Below are positions 8,811 through 18,133 of a stretch of 64,000 nucleotides of DNA, one piece after another. Every line of letters begins with the position of its first letter. Positions within the stretch are counted from its first letter, which is position 1. Below the pieces are notes generated by a model. That model saw only the letters and a list, made by a program, of their open reading frames with translations. It was not told the DNA's origin and made no database searches. The translations under genes and the position numbers were made by a program. Source of the DNA: CAIOZA01 sp964464375 (GTDB lineage: Bacteria; Bacteroidota; Ignavibacteria; Kapaibacteriales; UBA2268); assembly GCA_964464375.1 (NCBI GenBank), contig CAYXFU010000001.1, positions 62,001 to 126,000 on the forward strand, read 5' to 3'.

Positions 8811-10190
8811 ATGGAATACACAACAATAAACCCAGCTACTGAAGAGGAGTTATATACTTACCATCAGACGACTGATAATGAGATTGAGCAAATACTCGAT
8901 GAGTCGCAAACTTCATTCAGATCATGGAGAAATCATTCTTTTAATTTCAGAGCCGAAAAATTATTTAAAATTGCTTCATTACTTCGAAAAAATAAGTATG
9001 CTTTATGCAATGCTATGGCTATTGAAATGGGAAAGCCTATTGCTCAGGGTCTTACAGAGATTGAGAAATGTGCGGTAGTATGTGATTATTACGCAGAAAA
9101 TTCTGAGAAATTTTTATCGGATAAACATATTAGAACAGAAAGAACTTCGAGTTATGTTTCATTTCAACCAATTGGTCCAATACTTGCGATCATGCCATGG
9201 AATTTTCCATTTTGGCAGGTCTTTCGTTTCGCTGCTCCAAATGTGATGCTTGGAAATTCTGTTATACTTAAACATGCTCCCAATGTCAGTAAATGTTCAA
9301 TACTTATAGAGAATCTATTCAAAGAAGCTGACTTTCCTTCGAATTTATTTAGTAATCTGTTAATTTCGTCTGAAAATGTTCCTGCCATAGTCTCTAAAAT
9401 CATTCCTGACAAAAGAATTTCAGGAGTAACTCTGACTGGATCTGCTATTGCAGGATCGTTTGTAGCTTCTTTAGCCGGAAAATATTTAAAAAAATCTGTT
9501 CTGGAGCTCGGCGGTAGTGATGCTTATGTAATTCTTAAGGATGCTGATTTAAATTTAGCTGTACCTCAATGTGTTACTTCAAGAATGAACAATACTGGTC
9601 AAACCTGCATAGCAGCTAAAAGATTCATTGTTGATGAAACTATAGCCGATGAATTCATTGAATTGTATATTGATGAATCTAAAAAGTACATTCCGGGTGA
9701 TCCATTAAATGAATATGTTAATATGGGTCCTATGGCAAGAAGAGATTTGCAGTTGAATGTACATAATCAAGTGCTTCTTTCGATTAAAGAAGGAGCAAAA
9801 CTGGAATTAGGTGGACAAATACCTGAAAGAAAAGGATTTTTCTACCCCCCTACAGTTTTAACAAATATCAAATCAGATTCATTAGTATTCAATGAAGAGA
9901 TTTTTGGTCCTGTTGCCTCAATAATCACCTTCAATAATGAGAATGAAGCAATTCAACTAGCTAACTCAACTGATTTTGGATTGGGAGCAGCAATTTTCAC
10001 TCAAGATATTGAAAAAGGAAATCTTATTGCAAAAGAAAAACTGGAAGCCGGTTCATGTTTTGTAAATGAATTTGTAAAATCTGATCCGAGATTGCCATTT
10101 GGGGGAATCAAAAGTTCTGGATTCGGAAGAGAACTTTCTGAGCTTGGCATCAGAGAATTTGCTAATATTAAAACAGTAGTTGTTAAGTAA
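8811..10190 (+). CDS. NAD(P)-dependent aldehyde dehydrogenase, succinate-semialdehyde type
   Basis: 459-residue ALDH-superfamily enzyme oxidising an aldehyde to the acid. The catalytic Glu is residue 232 (LELGG) and the nucleophile Cys 266 (GQTC). PWNFPFW, GSAIAG (nucleotide fold) and the late EEIFGPVASI are typical. Overall it looks like the short succinate-semialdehyde dehydrogenase (GabD/Sad) subgroup, but the substrate cannot be fixed from sequence. Given its neighbour, glutamate or GABA catabolism is plausible. ATG 8811 lies directly after the upstream terminator, with no Shine-Dalgarno sequence and almost no leader left, so its own promoter is not evident. Confidence 0.85.
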   Translation: MEYTTINPATEEELYTYHQTTDNEIEQILDESQTSFRSWRNHSFNFRAEKLFKIASLLRKNKYALCNAMAIEMGKPIAQGLTEIEKCAVVCDYYAENSEKFLSDKHIRTERTSSYVSFQPIGPILAIMPWNFPFWQVFRFAAPNVMLGNSVILKHAPNVSKCSILIENLFKEADFPSNLFSNLLISSENVPAIVSKIIPDKRISGVTLTGSAIAGSFVASLAGKYLKKSVLELGGSDAYVILKDADLNLAVPQCVTSRMNNTGQTCIAAKRFIVDETIADEFIELYIDESKKYIPGDPLNEYVNMGPMARRDLQLNVHNQVLLSIKEGAKLELGGQIPERKGFFYPPTVLTNIKSDSLVFNEEIFGPVASIITFNNENEAIQLANSTDFGLGAAIFTQDIEKGNLIAKEKLEAGSCFVNEFVKSDPRLPFGGIKSSGFGRELSELGIREFANIKTVVVK

Positions 10191-10198
10191 TCAGCTAT

Positions 10199-11428
10199 TT
10201 ATTCATACCTAAGTGCATCAATCGGATCGAGATTGGCAGCTTTCCATGCAGGATAGGCTCCAAATACCAATCCGATCACAGTGCATATAAAAATGCTAAA
10301 TAATACCCAATATAGCGGAAATACAGCAGTAATATTAATTAGCTTACTTAGTAATGTTGCTCCACCAATACCCATACCAATTCCAATCAAGCATCCAATT
10401 TGACATAAAGTGATTGTTTCAATAATGAACTGCATCAAAATCCATGACTTTTTTGCACCGACAGCTTTTCTAATACCTATTTCACGGGTTCTCTCTTTGA
10501 CGGAGACCAACATAATGTTCATGATGCCGACACCGGCAGCAATAAGAGCAAAACCTCCTGAGATCCAACCTACGGCTGAAAGAAATGACACAAATCCACC
10601 GAATTGCTGAGATATAGATTCATTTGTTTCAAGCTCAAATGAATTTTCTTCCCATGGTTCAACTTTTCTTATACTTCTCATTGCACCGATAGCTTCATCG
10701 ATTGTTGAAGAAATTTGTTGTTTGCTTTTAGCTTTAAAGGCAACAGTAAGAGATTCCTCCCACTCATCAGCATAATATTGAAGAAAATTTGTGATAGGAA
10801 CTATTACCTGATTATCTTTACTCTGACCAAGTATAGCTCCTTTCGTCTCTAGAACTCCAATAATATAATAATTCTGTGTTTTAATATTAATACTCTTGCC
10901 TATTGGATCTTCATTTTCAAAAAGCTTTTTAACAACATCATTGCCAATAACACATACTTTTCTGTTAAGATTTATATCTTCAAAGTTTAATGGTCTTCCA
11001 TATTCTGTGTTAACAGCGAATATGGGAAAATACTTGTCATCGGTTCCTAAAAGAGTTACATCTGGATTAGTTGATTGATTCGCATATTTTAAAGTGATTC
11101 CAGATGTGAAGCCATAGGCAGTAATTAAGTCAGTTAATGTCATTTGTTTTTTGACTTCATTGAATTGAGAGTAAGTTATGGGTTTTCTTTTTCTATATTT
11201 TTGAAATGAATTCCCGGTATGAATTTTGGGCATTCTTTCAATCCAGAAAGTGGTTTCACCGATCTTATCCAATTCTCCTGAAACAGCACTTTCGAGAGAT
11301 GATGTTAAGGTTCCAGCACCAATAATAGCAAACACACCAATAGATATACTCAACAATGTAAGAAATGCTCTGAGTTTATTAACTCTTACGGAATCGAATG
11401 CTAATTTTATACTTTCAAAAAAGTTCAT
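10199..11428 (-). CDS. MacB/FtsX-type ABC transporter permease
   Basis: 409 residues with the MacB layout: one N-terminal membrane helix (about 18-42), a large periplasmic MacB-PCD domain, then three C-terminal helices. The segment VKERTREIGIRKAVGAKK marks the FtsX family, and the end LDPIDALRYE is the usual terminus. It is the last gene of a six-gene minus-strand unit and lies 15 bp from the second permease, so the two probably form a heterodimer. Such pumps move substrates from the periplasm through TolC (macrolides, peptides, siderophores); the substrate here is unknown. Confidence 0.88.
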   Translation of the reverse strand: MNFFESIKLAFDSVRVNKLRAFLTLLSISIGVFAIIGAGTLTSSLESAVSGELDKIGETTFWIERMPKIHTGNSFQKYRKRKPITYSQFNEVKKQMTLTDLITAYGFTSGITLKYANQSTNPDVTLLGTDDKYFPIFAVNTEYGRPLNFEDINLNRKVCVIGNDVVKKLFENEDPIGKSINIKTQNYYIIGVLETKGAILGQSKDNQVIVPITNFLQYYADEWEESLTVAFKAKSKQQISSTIDEAIGAMRSIRKVEPWEENSFELETNESISQQFGGFVSFLSAVGWISGGFALIAAGVGIMNIMLVSVKERTREIGIRKAVGAKKSWILMQFIIETITLCQIGCLIGIGMGIGGATLLSKLINITAVFPLYWVLFSIFICTVIGLVFGAYPAWKAANLDPIDALRYE

Positions 11429-11443
11429 TTCAAACCTAAAAGA

Positions 11444-12700
11444 TTATTCATATCTCAGAGAATCGACCGGATCTAATTTTGCCGCTCTCATCGCAGGAAT
11501 CAACCCTGCTAAAATTCCAACGATAATCGAAACAACTGAACCAAGAATCAAAAATTGAAAAGGCATTACTGGTTTCAAGAAAGCTGTTGCCTCCCAAACT
11601 TTTGGCAAGAAAGTAGCAGCCAGATAAATGACAGTAGAACATAATACAAAAGATATTACTGCTCCGAAAAAACACAGTGCGGCTGATTCAACAATAAACT
11701 GCATAAGGATTGATGCTTTTTTTGCTCCGATTGCTTTTCGAATACCAATTTCTCTTGTTCTTTCGGCAACTGAAACGAACATAATATTCATAATTCCAAT
11801 TATACCAACAATAAATGATAGCATCGTCAGACCAATTCCTATTCCCCATACATAAGCCCTTAACGAAGCGACTGTTTCCTCAAAAGCTTTTGTTTCGTTT
11901 AATGAGAAATCATCATCCTGATAATATTGTAAGTTTCTGATCTCCCTCATTATTCCTCTTGCTTCTTCCCTTATCTCATCGATATTGTCCATATTGCCAA
12001 CCTTGATTCCAACTTCAGCAGATCTTAACATTTGCCCGCCAAATACATCCATAAAAGCTCCTACGGGCAAAAAGACCTGATTGTCTACGAAATCCATCAA
12101 CATAGTGCCTTGCTTCTTAACTATACCGATAACTTCAAATTTCTGCCCACGGATTATCACAGTTTTATCTAAAGCATTACCCTCTGGAAATAATGTTTCA
12201 GCAACTTTAGATCCCAACACAATAACGTTGGTATTAATCTGATCTTCAAATATTGAGAAAAATCTACCTTCTTGTATTGAGGCAGCAGATGTTTGTGAAT
12301 ATGTGTATCTGGTGCCTAACGCACTTATACCATCATAACTATCATTTCCAGCTTTTATAGTAATAGCCCATTTTCTGACCAAAGGAACAGCTAATTCAGC
12401 TCCCTTCATTCTTGAACAAAACTCTTCTGCTTGTTTTAGAGTAATGTCCTTACGTGCTTCATATAGTTTCCAATTTTTTCCTCCAGTCCAATCCCATTTA
12501 TCTATATAGATCATATCCTGACCAATTAAATTTATAGTTTCTTCAAGGGCATTATCTAACCCGGAGATTATCCATCCGGTTAAAATCACAAATGATATTC
12601 CAATTACTACTCCCAAGGCTGCTAAGAATGAGCGCATTTTATTGCCTCTCATTGATTCTCCAGCCAACTTTATGGTTTCTATGAATTCAGTAAATTTCAT
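11444..12700 (-). CDS. MacB/FtsX-type ABC transporter permease
   Basis: 418 residues, paralogous to the following gene: N-terminal helix near residues 20-45, periplasmic MacB-PCD domain, AERTREIGIRKAIGAKK, three C-terminal helices and the end LDPVDSLRYE. The gap to the ATPase gene is 3 bp, so the genes are cotranscribed. Separate permease and ATPase genes differ from E. coli MacB, where both are one polypeptide, but this split form is common in Bacteroidota. Confidence 0.88.
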   Translation of the reverse strand: MKFTEFIETIKLAGESMRGNKMRSFLAALGVVIGISFVILTGWIISGLDNALEETINLIGQDMIYIDKWDWTGGKNWKLYEARKDITLKQAEEFCSRMKGAELAVPLVRKWAITIKAGNDSYDGISALGTRYTYSQTSAASIQEGRFFSIFEDQINTNVIVLGSKVAETLFPEGNALDKTVIIRGQKFEVIGIVKKQGTMLMDFVDNQVFLPVGAFMDVFGGQMLRSAEVGIKVGNMDNIDEIREEARGIMREIRNLQYYQDDDFSLNETKAFEETVASLRAYVWGIGIGLTMLSFIVGIIGIMNIMFVSVAERTREIGIRKAIGAKKASILMQFIVESAALCFFGAVISFVLCSTVIYLAATFLPKVWEATAFLKPVMPFQFLILGSVVSIIVGILAGLIPAMRAAKLDPVDSLRYE

Positions 12701-12703
12701 ATT

Positions 12704-13411
12704 TTACCATTCTATGGGTGAAGTATTGATTTCATCTCGCTCAACTAAACCATCTCTTAAACGAATAATCCTATGGGCATGCTTTGCTATATCCTCTTCG
12801 TGTGTGACAATGATGATAGTATTGCCTTGTTTCCAAAGTTCATTGAACAATTTCATTATCTCTTCACCTGTTTTTGTATCCAGATTTCCTGTTGGTTCAT
12901 CAGCAAGAATGATCGAAGGATTGGTAACCAATGCCCTGGCTATAGCAACTCTCTGTCTTTGACCGCCAGATAGCTCATTTGGTTTATGATACATCCTGTC
13001 AGCAAGACCAACATGCTCAAGAGTTTTAATAGCAATCTCTTCTCTTGCAGAAGAAGAATATCCACCATAAACTAGAGGTAATTCAACATTCTTTAGTGCT
13101 GTAGCTCTGGGCAATAGGTTAAATGTCTGAAACACAAAGCCTATTTCTTTATTTCTAATCTGAGCAAGTTCATCGTCAGACATTTCTTCAACAGCCATAT
13201 TATTGAAATGATATTTTCCAAAAGTTGGAGTATCAAGACATCCAATAATATTCATCAAAGTTGACTTTCCTGATCCCGATGGTCCCATAATGGCTATGTA
13301 TTCATTTTTTCTTAATATGAGAGATATATCTCTTATCGCAAAGACCTGCTCTACACCCATTTCGTAAATTTTGGCGATGTGCTCAATTTCTATAATTATT
13401 TCACTATCCAT
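12704..13411 (-). CDS. MacB/LolD-type ABC transporter ATPase
   Basis: 235-residue ATPase that powers the two permeases. Walker A GPSGSGKST at residues 43-51, Q-loop at about 95, signature LSGGQ at 147-151, Walker B ILADEP at 168-173 and the H-loop in IIVTHEED. The family (MacB/LolD/FtsE) is mechanotransmissive: it does not move substrate through the membrane itself but drives a periplasmic adaptor. The gene lies 11 bp after the adaptor gene. Confidence 0.92.
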   Translation of the reverse strand: MDSEIIIEIEHIAKIYEMGVEQVFAIRDISLILRKNEYIAIMGPSGSGKSTLMNIIGCLDTPTFGKYHFNNMAVEEMSDDELAQIRNKEIGFVFQTFNLLPRATALKNVELPLVYGGYSSSAREEIAIKTLEHVGLADRMYHKPNELSGGQRQRVAIARALVTNPSIILADEPTGNLDTKTGEEIMKLFNELWKQGNTIIIVTHEEDIAKHAHRIIRLRDGLVERDEINTSPIEW

Positions 13412-13422
13412 TAACTAATGCC

Positions 13423-14700
13423 TTATTTCTTTTCTGATTTTTTCTTTGAAACAACATCAAACTTTATTTTTGAACCATCCCTCAATAACTTGCTCACAGC
13501 CATGAAATTACCACTAATAATTTCATCGCCCTCTTTTAAGCCTTCAAGAATTTCTATAAATCCTTTATCGCTGATACCTGTTTTTACCTCAATCATCTTG
13601 GCTTTTAATCCATTCTTCATGAATACAACCGAAGGTGGTCTTTTTACTTTGATCTTATCTTTATCGTCTTCTTTCTTCTGAATTCTTTCATCTTTAGCAA
13701 CTGTTTCAGGTTTATTTTCTCTTACGGTAACTGATGTCAGAGGAATCGATAGCACATTTTCTCTACGGCTAGTTTCAATATCAACATTACAGCTCATACC
13801 GGGGCGCAGTCTGCCGTCTTGATCGATGAAACGAATTTTTACTTTAAAATTTGTTATTTGGTCCTGAGTACCCAGTTGATTAACTTGGGCAGAATGACCA
13901 ATTTCAAGAACAATAGCCTTAAAAACAACATCTCTTATTGCATCAACCTGGATTCTTGTAGTATCCCCAATTTTGACCAATACAATATCATTTTCATCGA
14001 CATCGACTAGTGCATTCATAATGTTCAAATCTGAAACACGCATCATTTCAGTACCCTGGAATTGAGAAGTACCGACAACTTTTTCACCTTTTTCGATGTC
14101 AAGTTTTGTAACAACACCATTAATAGGTGAATAAACTGTTGTCCGGTCAGCGCTCTTTTGAATTTGTTTTAGTGCCGATAAGGATTGCTGATAGCGGGAA
14201 AGGGATGCTTGATAATTAGAAACAGATTTGTCGAAATTGGCTTTTGCCATTTCGAGTTCCTGTTTTGATGAGAATTCTTTCTGGTATAGTTCACTAATAC
14301 GTTTCAACTCCTGAGCAGCTCTATCCTTTTCAGTTTTCATAACATCAATTTCTAGATTTGTAGCTTCAGCCGCTGATTTATACTGCTCTAGTTGTGTTTC
14401 GATAATGTCAGGTTTTATCCTGACCAAAACAGCACCACTTCTAACAGTATCTCCCTCTTTAACTCCAAGAAAAACAATTTCACCACTTGCCTCTGAAGAG
14501 ATTTTTACTTCTGTTTCTGGTTCAATCTTGCCAACAGCAGAAACACTTTGAATAATTGTGCGTTTTTGTACTTTTGAGGTAACAACCGAAATTTCACCAT
14601 CATCTTTATTTAATAAACCAAGTAGGATTCCACCTACCAATAATATTAATATTATAGAAATGGTAATATACAACTTTTTTTTCGACTTTTTCTTAGCCAT
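13423..14700 (-). CDS. MacA/HlyD-family periplasmic adaptor
   Basis: 425 residues. An N-terminal membrane anchor (about 9-30) follows a Lys-rich cytoplasmic start. Then come a split lipoyl half (SGEIVFLGVKEGD), a coiled-coil hairpin of roughly 110 residues, the second lipoyl half (YSPINGVVTKLDIEKGE) and beta-barrel and membrane-proximal domains. A Lys/Glu/Asp-rich insert lies in the C-terminal third. The adaptor links the ABC permeases to the TolC-like channel encoded two genes upstream. Confidence 0.88.
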   Translation of the reverse strand: MAKKKSKKKLYITISIILILLVGGILLGLLNKDDGEISVVTSKVQKRTIIQSVSAVGKIEPETEVKISSEASGEIVFLGVKEGDTVRSGAVLVRIKPDIIETQLEQYKSAAEATNLEIDVMKTEKDRAAQELKRISELYQKEFSSKQELEMAKANFDKSVSNYQASLSRYQQSLSALKQIQKSADRTTVYSPINGVVTKLDIEKGEKVVGTSQFQGTEMMRVSDLNIMNALVDVDENDIVLVKIGDTTRIQVDAIRDVVFKAIVLEIGHSAQVNQLGTQDQITNFKVKIRFIDQDGRLRPGMSCNVDIETSRRENVLSIPLTSVTVRENKPETVAKDERIQKKEDDKDKIKVKRPPSVVFMKNGLKAKMIEVKTGISDKGFIEILEGLKEGDEIISGNFMAVSKLLRDGSKIKFDVVSKKKSEKK

Positions 14701-14736
14701 GTCTAACCCATATAATCAAATAATAATTTCTAATTC

Positions 14737-15432
14737 TTATTCAGATATAATTTCATCTTTATTATAAACAGCTGTTCCTGCAATCATATCATGAATAGTC
14801 TGACGTTTCTGACCTAAAACAAATAAGTAACTTCCAAATGAAAGAATACCAATTAATCCAACTATAGCAAAACCAATAGGTGATTTTGAAAAAATTATAA
14901 TGATTGCAACAAGATAAGTTATATTCTTTATAAGATATCTTGTAATCAATGAAGATGTGATAGGCTTTGCCATATCATCACCACCAATTTTCAATTTAAG
15001 AAGTATCTTTCCAACTGCGGCACCATTGAATATTTCCATAGACAAATACAGCATAGGAACAATGGTGGATAATAATAGATTATTACGTTGTGCAGAGAAA
15101 AATTCTGTTACTACCTGCATTATTAAAGCTGTATCCTGACCAGCATCTTTCAAAGCCAGCTGCATTTCATTGGCGGCTTCGTTATATCCTGTTAACATCT
15201 GAATTATTAATGAAAGACCGAATACAATCACTACATCAATTAATCCTGCTGCAAATCTCTTTAAAAATCCAATACGCTTGTCCATAGGATTTACTGATGT
15301 ATAACTCAAGAACAAAGAAGAAAGTGATTGCTGCTCTTCCGGTGTCATTTTATTGAAACAATCCCTGCAAACTGTTTGTGTCTGAAAGTAATAAGGTGTT
15401 GGATATTCATTGCCACATTTTTCGCATTTCAT
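14737..15432 (-). CDS. RDD-family membrane protein with N-terminal zinc ribbon
   Basis: 231 residues. A CxxC pair at residues 3 and 6 and another at 22 and 25 make a zinc-ribbon-like head. The RDD membrane domain follows, with FLKRFAAGLIDVVIVFGLSL and three or four helices, ending with the IHDMIAGT motif typical of the family. RDD proteins are of uncertain function; some have been linked to ion exchange. The gene sits between the TolC-like and adaptor genes on the same strand (17 and 36 bp gaps), so it is probably coexpressed with the exporter. Its role there is unknown. Confidence 0.75.
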   Translation of the reverse strand: MKCEKCGNEYPTPYYFQTQTVCRDCFNKMTPEEQQSLSSLFLSYTSVNPMDKRIGFLKRFAAGLIDVVIVFGLSLIIQMLTGYNEAANEMQLALKDAGQDTALIMQVVTEFFSAQRNNLLLSTIVPMLYLSMEIFNGAAVGKILLKLKIGGDDMAKPITSSLITRYLIKNITYLVAIIIIFSKSPIGFAIVGLIGILSFGSYLFVLGQKRQTIHDMIAGTAVYNKDEIISE

Positions 15433-15449
15433 AGTACCTCCAAAGAAAA

Positions 15450-16799
15450 TTAATCAAGCTGTCCAAGCGCATATAGGACTTCTTTTTTTGATATGAAATA
15501 AGAATAAACTGCCGTTATTCTGTTGATTTGTGTAGTAAGTAGTAAGTTATTTGCAATGAAATAATCAGAAACACTTGACGCTCCGGCTCTGAATCTTTCA
15601 TTTGAATAATCGTAATTTTTCACTGCTGATTTTAATGAACGGTCAGTAATTTCTAACTGCTTTTCTGAAGCATTCAGATTCAATAATGAAGTTTTCAACG
15701 CCTGTTTGATTGACTGTTCAATGTTAAATAAATCAATCTGCCTCGATTCCAGCTGAAGTTTAGCATTTTCGACATTTAGATTTGTTCTGAAATTCTCAAA
15801 TATTGGAATTGATAAATTCAATCCGATATAAGAATAGCCCAATTTTGAAAAATCCTGTACGAAATAATTTGACCATGACCAACCGCCTTGAGCAGTCAAT
15901 GATGGCCAATAAGTGCTTCCTGAAGCATTCAATTGATATTCAGCTGATTTGATTGAGCTTTGAGTTGCTTTATAATCAAATCGTTTTGCTAAAGCAGTTT
16001 TTAATGCAGATTCATAATTATTAATATCTTTTCTGAACTCTTCTATTTCTCCGGTCTTTATTTCAGATGGAAGACTTTCGACTGAAATATCTACATCAGA
16101 TTCAGGAGTTAATCCCATATAAATGAGTAGATTAGCCTGTGCTATTCTCATGTCATTCTGCGCCTTTACAACATCAAGTTCTCTTGTACCCAGATCTGCT
16201 TCCTGAGAATATACAAAATTCACAGGAGTTACTCCTGCTTCATATCTGGCTTTAACTTTCTCAAGTTCTTTAAGCCCTAAATTAAAATTCTCCTGTCTTA
16301 TCTTTAAAATCTGTTTATTCAATACAGCCTGAACAAAAGCACGATATATATCTAGAATAACTTTCTTTCTTGTGTATTGAATTGATTGAGTTAAACTGTT
16401 GAAATTCTCTTTTGCGCGGTTATAATTATTTTCTCTTCCAAATCCATTGAAAAGAGTGTACTGAAATCCGGCGTCAAGGTTATAATAATTTGGAGCAAGA
16501 CTTGTATACTGATTAGGTTTAGATGAACTATCTGTGTAGCTACCAAGTTGGTCGTTCCTAAATGTTCTCCTATAACCCATATTTACGGCTAATGAAGGGA
16601 GAAACTCTCCAAATGAATTAGTTACATCGGCACTGGTTGAGCCCATTCTGGCCATTATTTGTCTGATTTCAGGATTATTTTGATTTGCTATTTTAAGACA
16701 TTCATCGAGGGTGTAAACTTTTATGTTTTCACCTTTTTCCTGGGAATATGTAATTACGGCAAAAGCAAGTACAAATAATACTATCAAAGATTTCTTCAT
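15450..16799 (-). CDS. TolC-family outer-membrane channel
   Basis: 449 residues with a signal peptide (MKKSLIVLFVLAFAVITYSQ) and two homologous TolC repeats rich in long amphipathic helices. YTLDECLKIANQNNPEIRQ is the usual first-repeat start and LNLSIPIFENFRTNLNVENA the second-repeat core. It would form the outer-membrane exit duct for the MacAB-type pump encoded just downstream. It is the first gene of the six-gene unit. No obvious Bacteroidota promoter was found upstream. Confidence 0.88.
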   Translation of the reverse strand: MKKSLIVLFVLAFAVITYSQEKGENIKVYTLDECLKIANQNNPEIRQIMARMGSTSADVTNSFGEFLPSLAVNMGYRRTFRNDQLGSYTDSSSKPNQYTSLAPNYYNLDAGFQYTLFNGFGRENNYNRAKENFNSLTQSIQYTRKKVILDIYRAFVQAVLNKQILKIRQENFNLGLKELEKVKARYEAGVTPVNFVYSQEADLGTRELDVVKAQNDMRIAQANLLIYMGLTPESDVDISVESLPSEIKTGEIEEFRKDINNYESALKTALAKRFDYKATQSSIKSAEYQLNASGSTYWPSLTAQGGWSWSNYFVQDFSKLGYSYIGLNLSIPIFENFRTNLNVENAKLQLESRQIDLFNIEQSIKQALKTSLLNLNASEKQLEITDRSLKSAVKNYDYSNERFRAGASSVSDYFIANNLLLTTQINRITAVYSYFISKKEVLYALGQLD

Positions 16800-16879
16800 A
16801 AATAAACCACTTAACCTTAAAATACTTTTTGATTATACGAAATTACTAAAAAAATGTTACACTAGTTGTTTAGATAATA

Positions 16880-18025
16880 TCAATTTTTATCGATAACTTT
16901 TCCACTTGAAACTTCAAAAATCTTATAATTAATGCCTTCCGGAAGTAAGCCTATAATATGACTAATATCTGTCAATGTGATAAAAGTCTGAGCATAATTC
17001 ATGTTGACAAGTTTGATGACTTTCTCAGATCGTTCTTTGTCAAGTTCTGAAAAGATATCATCGAGTAAAGCAATAGGAGTCTCATTTTTTTTGTTTCTAA
17101 GATAATTGAACTCAGCAAATTTAATAGCTATCAGCAATGATTTGTGCTGACCTTGCGAAGCTGTTTCTTTAGCCAAACCACCATTGACAGTTATTTTAAT
17201 GTCATCTTTCTGAGGACCGAAAAGTGTAATTCCGCGTCTAAACTCATCTTTTGCGTTTTTTTTGCAAATCTCCGAAAGTATCTCTGCTATTTTCTCTTTA
17301 TCAAGATTTTTTAATTCCTGATTTTCTGGGAAGCCATAAGGCATGTAGTTTATTGTAACTTTTTCACTTCCATTTGATACGAAATTATATACTTCATCAA
17401 AATAAGGAGTAAACTCACTAGCGAATTTCAATCTTCTAAGGATGATCTCAGCACCTTTAGTAATAAGAATGTTTGACCAATGTTCAACTGAACTCTTGTC
17501 AAAATTATAATCACTCTTTGCCTGATATAATAGACTATTCCTTTGTTTCAGAATCCTCCTGTAATGCATCAAATCTTCCAGATAAACCTTACTGCTTTGT
17601 GATAACAATCTATCAAGAAAGTCTCTTCTATCCTGAGGGGCACCAAAAGTAATAGATTTATAATCAGGAGACAATACAATTGTTGGCATTTCACCGATAA
17701 CATCTTTTGGAGATAGATTGGAACCTATGTTTGAATTAATTTCTTTTTTGGATTTTCCAGTATAGTTAACTGAAATTTTATATGGGATTTCGTAATCATT
17801 TTTTGCTTCTAATGAAATCTTGTATGATTCTTCATTGAATTTAATGAGTGAAGAATCCTGAACCGGAAGAAAGCTTTTAGTAAAGGATGTGATTGCAATT
17901 GCTTCAATAATAGTAGTTTTTCCAGAACCATTCAAACCATAGAAAATATTCAACCCATCGCCAAACTCGAGATTTGTAGTGGTGTGATTCCTTAAATTCT
18001 CAATATATAGTTTTTTTATCTTCAT
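16880..18025 (-). CDS. recF: DNA replication and repair protein RecF
   Basis: 381-residue SMC-like ATPase that binds gapped DNA and helps RecOR load RecA. The start MKIKKLYIENLRN is characteristic, Walker A GLNGSGKT is at residues 30-37, the signature-like region is TASQGQHKSLLIA, and Walker B is ALLDDIFSELD. It lies on the minus strand downstream of dnaN, the usual dnaN-recF order, but a terminator-like hairpin separates them. dnaA and gyrB are not in the window. Confidence 0.92.
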   Translation of the reverse strand: MKIKKLYIENLRNHTTTNLEFGDGLNIFYGLNGSGKTTIIEAIAITSFTKSFLPVQDSSLIKFNEESYKISLEAKNDYEIPYKISVNYTGKSKKEINSNIGSNLSPKDVIGEMPTIVLSPDYKSITFGAPQDRRDFLDRLLSQSSKVYLEDLMHYRRILKQRNSLLYQAKSDYNFDKSSVEHWSNILITKGAEIILRRLKFASEFTPYFDEVYNFVSNGSEKVTINYMPYGFPENQELKNLDKEKIAEILSEICKKNAKDEFRRGITLFGPQKDDIKITVNGGLAKETASQGQHKSLLIAIKFAEFNYLRNKKNETPIALLDDIFSELDKERSEKVIKLVNMNYAQTFITLTDISHIIGLLPEGINYKIFEVSSGKVIDKN

Positions 18026-18078
18026 TTTTTAAAGCTTTTGCAAATTACTATTTATGCTAATCAAATCTTAAAAATTAA

Positions 18079-18113
18079 AAAGGTTGCCTCAAAATATTTT
18101 TTCCGGCAACCTT
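18079..18113 (-). terminator. Terminator-like hairpin between dnaN and recF
   Basis: On the minus strand a 9-bp GC-containing stem with a 16-nt loop is followed by a T-rich run, downstream of the dnaN stop. It suggests that recF is at least partly uncoupled from dnaN. Confidence 0.6.
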
Positions 18114-18133
18114 CTTTATTCTATGGACTGACC

